DNA of 41,472 nucleotides from Flavobacterium xinjiangense (GTDB lineage Bacteria > Bacteroidota > Bacteroidia > Flavobacteriales > Flavobacteriaceae). Below the pieces are notes generated by a model. The model was not told where the DNA came from. It saw only the letters and a list, made by a program, of their open reading frames with translations, and ran no database searches. The translations under genes and the position numbers were made by a program. The stretch spans positions 1 to 41,472 of the forward strand of contig NZ_FRCL01000017.1 in NCBI RefSeq assembly GCF_900142885.1. The letters are read 5' to 3'. This document shows, one piece after another, positions 16,373 to 23,159 of the stretch; the first letter of the stretch is position 1; each line of letters starts with the position of its first letter.

Positions 16373-16966
16373 TTAGGGTTTAATTATATGTCCAGTACCT
16401 GCACCAAAAACACTTTTTCTAAACATGAATTCCAATTGTTTCATTGTAGTTGGAATTTCACCAGGGAAATATGGGAAGTATTGCGGAGAATTTTCAATTA
16501 CTGTTGGACTAACCGCATTAATACGAATACCATTTTCTAGTTCAATGGCAGCTCCACGAACAAATCCTTCCACTGCTCCGTTGGCAGCCGATGCGTTGGC
16601 GAAGTTAATTTGCGGCTCCTCTGTTAAAGCGCCAGTGATTAGAGTAAAAGACCCTTTAGCATTGATATAATTTTGTCCGATAAGCACTAAATTAATTTGT
16701 CCCATCATTTTTCCTTCAACTCCTTTTCTGAATGTTGTGTTGTCTAATTTTTTCCATGGTCCAACAAAAGTTGGTCCAGCTGTTGAAATTAGCGCGTCAA
16801 AAGGGCCTACAGCTTGAAAGAATTTTTCAATTTCTTCAGGAGAAGTAATGTCCACTTGATAGTCTCCTCCTTGAGTAGCTACTCTAATGATTTCATGTTC
16901 ATTTTCAAATGCACTTGATAAGTACTTTCCCATGGTGCCAGTTGCACCTACGATGATAATTTTCAT
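16373..16966 (-). CDS. Atypical short-chain dehydrogenase (SDR)
   Basis: I chose the ATG at 16966 (197 residues), where the Rossmann start MKIIIVGATGTMGKYLSSAF begins; an in-frame ATG 45 bp upstream would add residues that do not fit. The cofactor motif GxxGxxG and the segments DALISTAGP and INAVSPTVIENS are typical. The usual YxxxK catalytic pair is not found: its place reads SAANGAVEGF. Such short SDRs occur in many bacteria, and their substrate is unknown. The protein is cytoplasmic. An AraC-type direct repeat (17027-17055) and a TAnnTTTG box (16998-17005) lie just upstream. It appears to head the SDR-porin-peroxiredoxin-GapN run. Confidence 0.85.
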   Translation of the reverse strand: MKIIIVGATGTMGKYLSSAFENEHEIIRVATQGGDYQVDITSPEEIEKFFQAVGPFDALISTAGPTFVGPWKKLDNTTFRKGVEGKMMGQINLVLIGQNYINAKGSFTLITGALTEEPQINFANASAANGAVEGFVRGAAIELENGIRINAVSPTVIENSPQYFPYFPGEIPTTMKQLEFMFRKSVFGAGTGHIIKP

Positions 16967-16997
16967 TTGTTGAAATTTTAATTGATTATTTATTTGA

Positions 16998-17005
16998 CAA
17001 AGATA
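16998..17005 (-). promoter_or_regulatory. Promoter -7 element of the SDR operon
   Basis: TATCTTTG on the minus strand matches the Bacteroidota -7 consensus TAnnTTTG fully, 31 bp before the SDR ATG. No well-placed -33 TTTG is seen, which fits a promoter that needs the activator bound at 17027-17055. Confidence 0.6.
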
Positions 17006-17026
17006 TTTCAAGAGTTAGCCTGCAGG

Positions 17027-17055
17027 ATAGGACAAAAATGAAGTTGAATAGGACA
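17027..17055. promoter_or_regulatory. Candidate AraC operator in front of the SDR operon
   Basis: ATAGGACA occurs at 17027-17034 and 17048-17055, exactly 21 bp apart (TGTCCTAT twice on the coding strand). The 29-bp element matches 19679-19707 at 26 positions. The gap to the -7 box is 21 bp, identical in both copies. It is probably the binding site of the AraC protein encoded at 19707-20570. Confidence 0.7.
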
Positions 17056-17150
17056 TATTTTCAATAGTTTTTCTTGCCCTCTTGATACATATGAATTTGC
17101 AAATTATATTGAGAAATATTTTACTTGTTTGGAATTTAATTAAATGAAAA

Positions 17151-17178
17151 AGCCCCGAAATCATAAAGTTTCGGGGCT
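17151..17178 (-). terminator. Rho-independent terminator after the methyltransferase gene
   Basis: AGCCCCGAAA and TTTCGGGGCT form a perfect 10-bp stem with an 8-nt loop. On the minus strand a run of five T follows, about 20 bp past the methyltransferase stop. It closes the 19619-17199 operon before the SDR promoter. Confidence 0.88.
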
Positions 17179-17198
17179 AGTTTTGCCAAATTTTAATT

Positions 17199-17834
17199 TT
17201 ATTTTTTTCTTCCAACAAATCGAATCACGGAGCCTTTTCCAATATGATATTTGCCTTCTTTTAAATTTATTTTTTTTTCCTCTAATAATAATATATCGTA
17301 ATTTTCAAAATCGGATTTAATTTCGGCAGTGGAAAATAACATATCAAGATCTCGAGGACCTCCAACTTTTGGATCAATTTCATTAAAGTGTAAATGATTT
17401 TTACCAAAAGCTTCAAAAATAATGATACCACCAGGTTTGATAAATTGATCTAATTTCTTGTGGAGTATTGTTTTTTTTTCGGCTGCAAAATGGGCATATA
17501 TTAAACCCATACCGTCAAAAGATTCTTTTTCAAATTGTAATTCATCTAGGTCACCAACGATATATTTAAGACTTACCTGATTTTCTTTTGCTAATTCTAA
17601 TGTCTTTAATTTTCCCTCTTCACTTAAGTCAAAAGAGGTTACGTCCCATCCTAATTTTGCTGCAAAGACTCCATTGCGACCTTCACCATCAGCAGGCATC
17701 AATATAGAACCTGGTTTTAATTTCTTGATCCATTTTTCAAAAAAGACATTTGGTTCTTTACCATATACAAATTCGGTTTCTTTGTATCGCTCTTCCCACA
17801 TTTTTTTATATTCACTATCCCAAGATTTATTCAT
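17199..17834 (-). CDS. Class I SAM-dependent methyltransferase (TehB-like)
   Basis: This 211-residue cytoplasmic protein has the Rossmann-type methyltransferase core: motif I ILMPADGEGRNGVFAAKLGW, acidic motif II VTSFDLSEEG, GDLDELQFEKESFDG and post-motif IKPGGIIIFEAFGKNHL. The start MNKSWDSEYKKMWEERYKET is the usual lead-in for this small group, which is related to TehB/thiopurine-type enzymes that methylate toxic small molecules. The acceptor is unknown. It is the last gene of its operon (11 bp after the oxidoreductase gene) and is followed by a strong terminator. The company of an FAD oxidoreductase suggests detoxification, by inference only. Confidence 0.88.
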   Translation of the reverse strand: MNKSWDSEYKKMWEERYKETEFVYGKEPNVFFEKWIKKLKPGSILMPADGEGRNGVFAAKLGWDVTSFDLSEEGKLKTLELAKENQVSLKYIVGDLDELQFEKESFDGMGLIYAHFAAEKKTILHKKLDQFIKPGGIIIFEAFGKNHLHFNEIDPKVGGPRDLDMLFSTAEIKSDFENYDILLLEEKKINLKEGKYHIGKGSVIRFVGRKK

Positions 17835-17845
17835 GATTGATTTTA

Positions 17846-18910
17846 TTAAAATTGTTCCAGAATCATTTTTTTACTTGCCATCATTCCAGCTGCTGTACCC
17901 ATCGCAACGGAGTTTGAAACTGAACGTAAACGTGTTACATTATCTCCACAGGCATAAATACCATTAATAGAAGTTTCTTGAAAATGATTTACCTTTATAT
18001 ATCCTTCTTCATTTAATTCGCAACCTAACGATTCGGGAATTTTACAATGTTGTTCAAACGAGTTGCGAGAATACATTGCCTTAATTTCTGATTGTGATCC
18101 ATCCTTGAAAATTATATTTTTAAGATAGCCATTGTTGTGTTCCAATCTATGAATTTCTTTTTCAATAATTTCTATATTATGTTTTTTCAATTTTTCAGTA
18201 TGTTCCTCTGTCAAAGTTGATTTTCCGTTGGTATATAAAGTTAAATCACTCGTCCAATTAGAAATCAACTGCGCTAATTCATTACCGTGTTCACCGTTGC
18301 CTAGTATACCTGTTTTTTTATTTCGCACTTCATATCCATGGCAATAAGGACAATGTAGCATTGAAATCCCCCAGCAATCTGAAAATCCCTCAATGTTAGG
18401 CATCTCATCTTTTATTCCCGTTGCAAAAATCAACTTGTCGGCACTGAAAGTTTCTCCTGATGTTACTTGAATTTCAAAACCATTATCTTTTTTTATTCCA
18501 GTACTGGCCAAGCCAGTAAAAAATTTTATCGTGTCATATTTTTCGACTTGCTTTTTTGCTAGGGCCGCTATTTCTGCTGGTGTATTCCCATCTTGGGTCA
18601 GGAAATTATGAGAATGAGGGGTTCTTGCATTACATGGTTTTCCACTATCAATAATTAGCACTTCTTTTAATGCTCTACCTAAAGCCATGGCTGCTGAAAG
18701 CCCCGAATAACTACCTCCAACTATTATTACATCAAATTTTTTGTTATTTTTCATTTTGTTGTGTTTTAAAAGTTTTGTTAAAGAGAATGGTAAAGCAAGT
18801 GTTAGTATTGATAACCCACTTTGTTTAATGAATTTTCGTCTTGGTATCAGTACTGAATTTTCCACTTCCGCTTTATTTTTAATGGATTTTCTTGAATTTA
18901 ATCGGGCCAT
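17846..18910 (-). CDS. Thioredoxin-reductase-like FAD/NAD(P) oxidoreductase with Tat-type leader
   Basis: The 354-residue protein carries FAD motif DVIIVGGSYSGLSAAMALGR, redox pair C187/C190 in HCPYCHGYE, NAD(P) segment GILGNGEHGNELAQLI and the final FAD segment INGIYACGDNVTRL. It belongs to the thioredoxin reductase-like flavoenzymes that reduce or oxidise small substrates rather than thioredoxin itself. Unusual is the N-terminal extension with a twin-arginine motif and hydrophobic stretch (RRKFIKQSGLSILTLALPF, residues 24-42), pointing to export of the folded enzyme. An internal ATG at 18754 would give a leaderless protein of usual length. With the longer start the gene overlaps the DUF2938 gene by 32 bp. 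Both forms could be made; I favour the longer. Confidence 0.83.
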   Translation of the reverse strand: MARLNSRKSIKNKAEVENSVLIPRRKFIKQSGLSILTLALPFSLTKLLKHNKMKNNKKFDVIIVGGSYSGLSAAMALGRALKEVLIIDSGKPCNARTPHSHNFLTQDGNTPAEIAALAKKQVEKYDTIKFFTGLASTGIKKDNGFEIQVTSGETFSADKLIFATGIKDEMPNIEGFSDCWGISMLHCPYCHGYEVRNKKTGILGNGEHGNELAQLISNWTSDLTLYTNGKSTLTEEHTEKLKKHNIEIIEKEIHRLEHNNGYLKNIIFKDGSQSEIKAMYSRNSFEQHCKIPESLGCELNEEGYIKVNHFQETSINGIYACGDNVTRLRSVSNSVAMGTAAGMMASKKMILEQF

Positions 18911-19391
18911 TGTTAATTCTATTTATCGCTATAGCAGTTAAGTATAAACCAATCCCGTAGATAACATGAATAAACGAAGTTTTCAAAATGAGGAGACCTT
19001 GTTGAGGCATATTTGAGAATGCTATTCCAAAACCCAGTGCTGGCTGTAAAATAAAAAGAGGAGGAACCAGAGTTATAATTGCTATAGTTAAGGCTGGACC
19101 TAATTTTGGCGTTTTTAACCACATTTTACCATATAATTTTACCAACAGAAAGGCAAAGGCAATGCCGATTCCATAGTGGGCAATCTGACCAATCAAAAGC
19201 TCGTTTACAATACTTTGAGATTCAATAATTGTGTGATGCATAAACTGTCCTTTGGGCATATATGCTAACCATCTACCAACAAAAAGTATGCCACGTGGCG
19301 TTTTGCCAAAAAGGCTAATTAAATACGTAAAACAATCGATTGAACCAGTCGCTCCTATACCAACTAAAATTGTTTTCACACTTTTTGTCAT
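18879..19391 (-). CDS. DUF2938 family membrane protein
   Basis: The 170-residue protein has four to five membrane segments (near 5-27, 67-85, 98-118, 120-138, 141-158) and the family pattern VGIGATGSIDCFTYL near the start, then PRGILFVGRWLAYMPKGQF and HHTI in the first loop. The family is known only as conserved inner-membrane proteins without a proven role, often next to AraC regulators and small oxidoreductases. The gene starts 3 bp after the small membrane protein gene and overlaps the oxidoreductase gene, so it is in the middle of one operon. Confidence 0.85.
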   Translation of the reverse strand: MTKSVKTILVGIGATGSIDCFTYLISLFGKTPRGILFVGRWLAYMPKGQFMHHTIIESQSIVNELLIGQIAHYGIGIAFAFLLVKLYGKMWLKTPKLGPALTIAIITLVPPLFILQPALGFGIAFSNMPQQGLLILKTSFIHVIYGIGLYLTAIAINRINNGPIKFKKIH

Positions 19392-19394
19392 AGT

Positions 19395-19619
19395 TTATTT
19401 TTTATCCACTTTGGTTGAAAGAAGACGCAGTACAGAATCTACAAATGGAACCCCAATGAATACAACCCAAGGAACTAGAATAAGCGTAAGGAATAACGTT
19501 TTTAAATACAAAGGCAATTCCATTGAAGATTTACTTAATATATAAAGAAATATTGTGATCGAAGGGTAAATTACAACCCATATCTTTAATGCTGCAATTA
19601 ATTTCATTTTTGTTTTCAT
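19395..19619 (-). CDS. Small two-helix membrane protein
   Basis: This 74-residue protein has two hydrophobic segments (about 10-28 and 38-60), a basic start (MKTKMKLIAALK) and a lysine-rich end. I do not recognise a function; similar short proteins occur in front of oxidoreductase or transporter genes in Flavobacteria. It is the first gene of a tight operon with DUF2938, oxidoreductase and methyltransferase genes. The promoter region just upstream has a full TAnnTTTG box (19650-19657) and an AraC-type direct repeat (19679-19707). Confidence 0.72.
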   Translation of the reverse strand: MKTKMKLIAALKIWVVIYPSITIFLYILSKSSMELPLYLKTLFLTLILVPWVVFIGVPFVDSVLRLLSTKVDKK

Positions 19620-19649
19620 ACCAATTACTTTTTTAAATTATTTGTTAAG

Positions 19650-19657
19650 CAAAAGTA
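19650..19657 (-). promoter_or_regulatory. Promoter -7 element of the membrane-oxidoreductase operon
   Basis: TACTTTTG on the minus strand matches TAnnTTTG fully, 30 bp before the ATG at 19619. It stands 21 bp from the operator at 19679-19707, exactly as in the SDR promoter. Confidence 0.6.
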
Positions 19658-19678
19658 TGGCAGTATGTAATCAGCTAG

Positions 19679-19707
19679 ATAGGACAAATATGAAGTTGGA
19701 TAGGACT
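19679..19707. promoter_or_regulatory. Candidate AraC operator in front of the 19619 operon
   Basis: ATAGGACA (19679-19686) and ATAGGACT (19700-19707) are 21 bp apart, in the same layout as 17027-17055. The element reaches the stop codon of the AraC gene itself, so the regulator gene ends inside its probable binding site. Confidence 0.7.
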
Positions 19708-20570
19708 TATTTAAAATTATTCCTGAAGGCTTCAGGTGAGTAGGAAGTATGTTTTTTGAAAAACCTTATAAAGTAAGAAATATCTTCATAACCTAAGAAG
19801 TCAGCTATTTGGTTAACTTGGCTTGAAGTTGCAAGAAGGTATCTTTTTGATTCTAAAATAATGTGTTCATTAATTAATTCCGAAGGTGTTTTATTTAGCA
19901 ATTTTTTTGTAATTGCATTCAATTGATAAGATGAGATATTCAACATATATGCATATTGTGATACTTGCTTTTTCACTGCAATATTTGAATCTAAAAGTTC
20001 TGCGAATTTATCCAATTGTTCCTGAGCATAACTGTCGGTATCATTAGTAGTAATTTCCTTATTTTGACGATGTCTAATTAATTCAATAAAAAAAATACTT
20101 AAATTTGATTTTATTACTTCATGATATCCTTCTTGTTTATCATTATATTCTTTGAAAATATACAATAAAATAATCTTTAATTTATTAAATCCATTGTCAT
20201 CTAAGTTGCAAAAATTGATGTGATTTACTTTACGAATAAGTTGTTGAAATATTTTGTTTTGCGAATAAAAAAAATCAGTTTTAAATTGTACTAAAAATCC
20301 TGTGCTTCCTGCTTTTAAATCTAGTTGATGTACCTGTCCTGGACGCATCAAAAAGATCGAATGATTTTGAATTTCGTATGGTTTAAAATCTATCTGATGA
20401 GTACCACTACCTTTTTTTAGAAATAGTATATAGTAAAAATCATGTCGATGAAGATCCTGAACCATGTCTTTTTCGTTCAACAATTCTCGAATATCTCTAA
20501 TGGTAAAGTTTCCAAATAAGTATGGTTCTTTTTGGATTTCATTGATATGTCGTATTGGAATGTTTGTCAT
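19707..20570 (-). CDS. AraC family transcriptional regulator
   Basis: The 287-residue protein has an N-terminal cupin-like ligand domain (RHDFYYILFLKKGSGTHQID, SIFLMRPGQVHQLDLKAG). The C-terminal double helix-turn-helix domain covers about 190-285, with SQYAYMLNISSYQLN in the first HTH and the AraC signature VNQIADFLGYEDISYFIRFF with KKHTSYSPEAFR. Such regulators bind two direct half-sites two helical turns apart and usually activate. The matching elements at 17027 and 19679 make the SDR-porin-peroxiredoxin-GapN run and the membrane-oxidoreductase-methyltransferase operon its likely targets. The inducer is unknown. Confidence 0.93.
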   Translation of the reverse strand: MTNIPIRHINEIQKEPYLFGNFTIRDIRELLNEKDMVQDLHRHDFYYILFLKKGSGTHQIDFKPYEIQNHSIFLMRPGQVHQLDLKAGSTGFLVQFKTDFFYSQNKIFQQLIRKVNHINFCNLDDNGFNKLKIILLYIFKEYNDKQEGYHEVIKSNLSIFFIELIRHRQNKEITTNDTDSYAQEQLDKFAELLDSNIAVKKQVSQYAYMLNISSYQLNAITKKLLNKTPSELINEHIILESKRYLLATSSQVNQIADFLGYEDISYFIRFFKKHTSYSPEAFRNNFK

Positions 20571-21421
20571 TTTTGTTTGACCTGTTGCTGATTAGGAAGA
20601 GACATAAATTTTCACAAAGAAAAGTAAATCATTTTTAATTACCAAGTGCTTTACAAGTGGGAGCTATAAATTGGTACATTCACCAAGTGAACTAAGGATG
20701 GCAATTGCCGGGTATCAATTCAACGCATAACTTCCGCATTAGCAAAACTGATATAATATGAAATGTGGAATAAATAAATACTGCTTTTCGAATACCTCAG
20801 CTAGAGAAAAACTGGGCTCGCTGGTAACATTCTGTATTTCTAAAAGGAAATCCGTGAAATTGATCGTCTTTAATTTATGTCTTGTTTAGAAGAAAACACC
20901 TAATTAAATCAAGTAATTTCATTTATTAACCTGGGTGCATGAAGAAAAACAAAAACTTACGCAAATTTGCCCTGCAAAACTATTTATACGCAAATTAATG
21001 ACAAATCAATTCCTAATAATTATCCAAAATCTCTAAATAGTAATTAAAAATTAATTAACAGTTTATATTAATCATTTTCGATAATGAATTTGCTGTAACT
21101 GGGTAAAAAGAAAAATGTTTGTATTAGGATATTTTGTTGCTTCAGGCGGTGCTACTTATTTAGTAAAAAAAATTTGTAGTATACTTTTAATAAGGTAGGG
21201 TAAATAGGTTTTGGGGAATTCTGCCGCCTGGACAACAATTATAGAGCTTAGTAAAATAGATTCTACGCCATTTCATACTCGCAAACTATATTGTCATTAA
21301 TAGACATTGTAACTATTGGCCTTAAGTAGGTAGCATTAATACTGAAATACTTTTCTGAAAATCAAATTCGTGCTCGTATAGTCGCTATTAAAAAAAAATC
21401 TAAATGTAAACAAATTACAGT
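20571..21421. other. Long intergenic stretch, no recognised gene
   Basis: These 851 bp show no coding region I can support. One 19-codon frame (20939-20998, rich in K, N and L) has no start signal or family feature. CAAGTG is repeated several times near 20645-20690, and CAGGCGG (21143-21149) is mirrored by CCGCCTG (21224-21230). It may be a decayed region with promoters for the AraC gene and for the genes at 21422 onward. Confidence 0.45.
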
Positions 21422-21772
21422 ATGATCGTAAAAAAAGGGTTAGTATTTGATACCCAAAACTATTTTTCCAAACTTGTAAAACATAAATTTAAAGAAGATA
21501 TTTCTTTTGAATCGTATAAAGATTTGGAAAAGTTCGACAAAAAAAACAGTGACCACTCAATAATAATATTTGTCATCTATTCAGAGTATGATTTTTACAA
21601 TCTTATGAAAGTTTATAATATAGGGATCCCTATGATCATTTGTGCATTCAATAAAGAAAGACTAATTAAATTGCAAAGAGTGGAAAATCTCATGCTACTG
21701 GATGCATCAAAAATACTACCAGAAATCATTATACAATTGCGCTCATATTTTGTCCGTTTGAACATACTTTAA
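21422..21772 (+). CDS. Small receiver-like protein of unknown function
   Basis: The 116-residue protein has alternating hydrophobic strands and amphipathic helices like a receiver domain: KGLVFDTQNYFSKLVKHKF, SIIIFVIYSEYDFYNLMK, IPMIICAFN, LMLLDASKI and a last helix PEIIIQLRSYF. The expected phospho-acceptor aspartate after the third strand is not seen (FVIYSEYD), and the acidic pair near the start is missing. It could be a pseudo-receiver that binds a partner without phosphorylation. The sequence has no DNA-binding domain. It stands alone, with a run of 14 A just after the stop. Real gene likely, function unknown. Confidence 0.6.
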   Translation: MIVKKGLVFDTQNYFSKLVKHKFKEDISFESYKDLEKFDKKNSDHSIIIFVIYSEYDFYNLMKVYNIGIPMIICAFNKERLIKLQRVENLMLLDASKILPEIIIQLRSYFVRLNIL

Positions 21773-21890
21773 TAAAGTCAAAAAAAAAAAAAAACTTAAA
21801 AGTACGGATATGCTAAAAATACATTCTGATAGTAATATGAATATGTAACTTATATCAAAGAAAATCTATTTTAATATACTTATAATACAG

Positions 21891-22229
21891 ATGAAGTTTA
21901 AAACCAAAATGGATAGAAAAATAATTTCCGCTATTGGCTATATTACAATAGTTGGTTGGATAGTGTCTTTCATACTATATAAAAGAGGTGGAAAATCACC
22001 ACTAACCAAATACCATCTAAAACAAGCATTTGGCTTGGGAATATTAGGCGCACTACTTACTATACTCACAATTATAATATTACCTAATATTCCAATAATT
22101 CTATTTACCACAATGGAACTATCTATACTTATATTCTTATTTTTAGGAATAAGTAACGCTATAAACCAGCTAAAAAAACCCATCCCATTAATTGGCACAT
22201 TTTTCATTGACCGCTTCTATTTTATTTAA
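21891..22229 (+). CDS. Small membrane protein, DUF4870-like
   Basis: The 112-residue protein has three hydrophobic segments (about 13-30, 46-68, 74-93). The segment IGYITIVGWIVSFILYKRGGKSPLTKYHLKQAFGLGI follows the DUF4870 pattern, in which a YHxxQA-like motif (YHLKQAFG) follows the first membrane helix and a charged loop. Family members are small inner-membrane proteins without known activity. A second start at 21909 (MDRKIIS) is equally possible and gives a cleaner N-terminus. It precedes two more small genes on the same strand. Confidence 0.68.
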   Translation: MKFKTKMDRKIISAIGYITIVGWIVSFILYKRGGKSPLTKYHLKQAFGLGILGALLTILTIIILPNIPIILFTTMELSILIFLFLGISNAINQLKKPIPLIGTFFIDRFYFI

Positions 22230-22300
22230 TCACTAAATAGCTGTAAAAAATTATTTAACTAACGTCTTTATATCTTGACTATAAACCTTAAATATAAAAT

Positions 22301-22639
22301 ATGTATCGAAAGCTAATTTTAATTCCCTTTTCCATTTTACTAGGAATGAATATTCTTAACTATATTACTAATATATTTACAGAACTTTTTACTAATTACC
22401 TCCTATCGCTTTCCGCTTTGGGATTAGGAACTATTTTTTATCCTTTTGATTTAAAATTTAAAAACAAAGCTGATTATATCTTTCCTAGTCTTTTAGGTTA
22501 TACAATTTTTAGCATTGCGAATTTATTTTTATTTCAAGATTTCTCAATTAAAATAAATTATATAAATATTCTTGCTGGAATTTTTGGTGTTTTACTATTG
22601 TTTGCCCGCAAAAAAAAATACTTTTTTTCTGATCAATAA
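22301..22639 (+). CDS. Small hypothetical membrane protein
   Basis: The 112-residue protein is almost entirely hydrophobic, with about four membrane segments (4-22, 30-48, 61-80, 84-102) and a basic end (RKKKYFF). No family is recognised. It lies 71 bp after the DUF4870-like gene and 140 bp before the Cys-rich gene, all on the plus strand, so it may share their transcript. Confidence 0.55.
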   Translation: MYRKLILIPFSILLGMNILNYITNIFTELFTNYLLSLSALGLGTIFYPFDLKFKNKADYIFPSLLGYTIFSIANLFLFQDFSIKINYINILAGIFGVLLLFARKKKYFFSDQ

Positions 22640-22779
22640 TGTCGAGCTGAAAATCAGATTCAATTTCAAAATTGGTATTGTGACTAAAAATCTAAATATT
22701 TCAACGAAAAATTAAATTCTGATATTAACTGGTAAACCTTCCAAAAAATATGTCTAATAAATATAACAAATAAAACAAC

Positions 22780-23052
22780 ATGCTTAATTGTAGCCGCTGT
22801 GCAATTCCTATACCTAGTAATCACGAATATATAAGACAAGACCTCCAAGAATGTGGAAGCCTTTTAAAGACATTTAAGACAACTATATTGGGACGAAAAA
22901 AAGAATGTAAAAAACTGCATTTTTGTCAAAACTGTGCAGGAAAAATTGATAGAATAAACAGCGATATAGAAATGTTTGCACCAGTTGTATTTTTAATTTG
23001 TATAGTATTAATAGCAGTTCTAGCTTACAGAGTATATCAGTTTTTGACATAA
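22780..23052 (+). CDS. Small zinc-ribbon-like protein with C-terminal membrane anchor
   Basis: The 90-residue protein has CSRC at residues 4-7, an extra Cys at 25 and 49, and CQNC at 55-58, a pattern that could bind zinc. One membrane helix follows at about 69-87 (VVFLICIVLIAVLAYRVYQ). This would place the metal-binding part in the cytoplasm. No named family is recognised. It stands about 110 bp before the large T9SS protein gene on the same strand; no functional link is evident. Confidence 0.6.
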   Translation: MLNCSRCAIPIPSNHEYIRQDLQECGSLLKTFKTTILGRKKECKKLHFCQNCAGKIDRINSDIEMFAPVVFLICIVLIAVLAYRVYQFLT

Positions 23053-23159
23053 AATTCTAAAAAAATATTTACCATAATCTAATTTAGAATTAATGATTCA
23101 ACAAAATTAGAAGTTGTTGATATTTAAAAAAAAAGACCCTTTTATTCTGTAAATCATTT

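Noticed and set aside
20939..20998. 19-codon frame starting MKKNKNLRKF as possible leader or peptide gene
   Set aside because: No ribosome site, no downstream partner gene and a composition expected from AT-rich DNA.
21780..21795. Run of 14 A after the receiver-like gene as a terminator
   Set aside because: There is no stem before it on the plus strand; a plain A-run is not a terminator.
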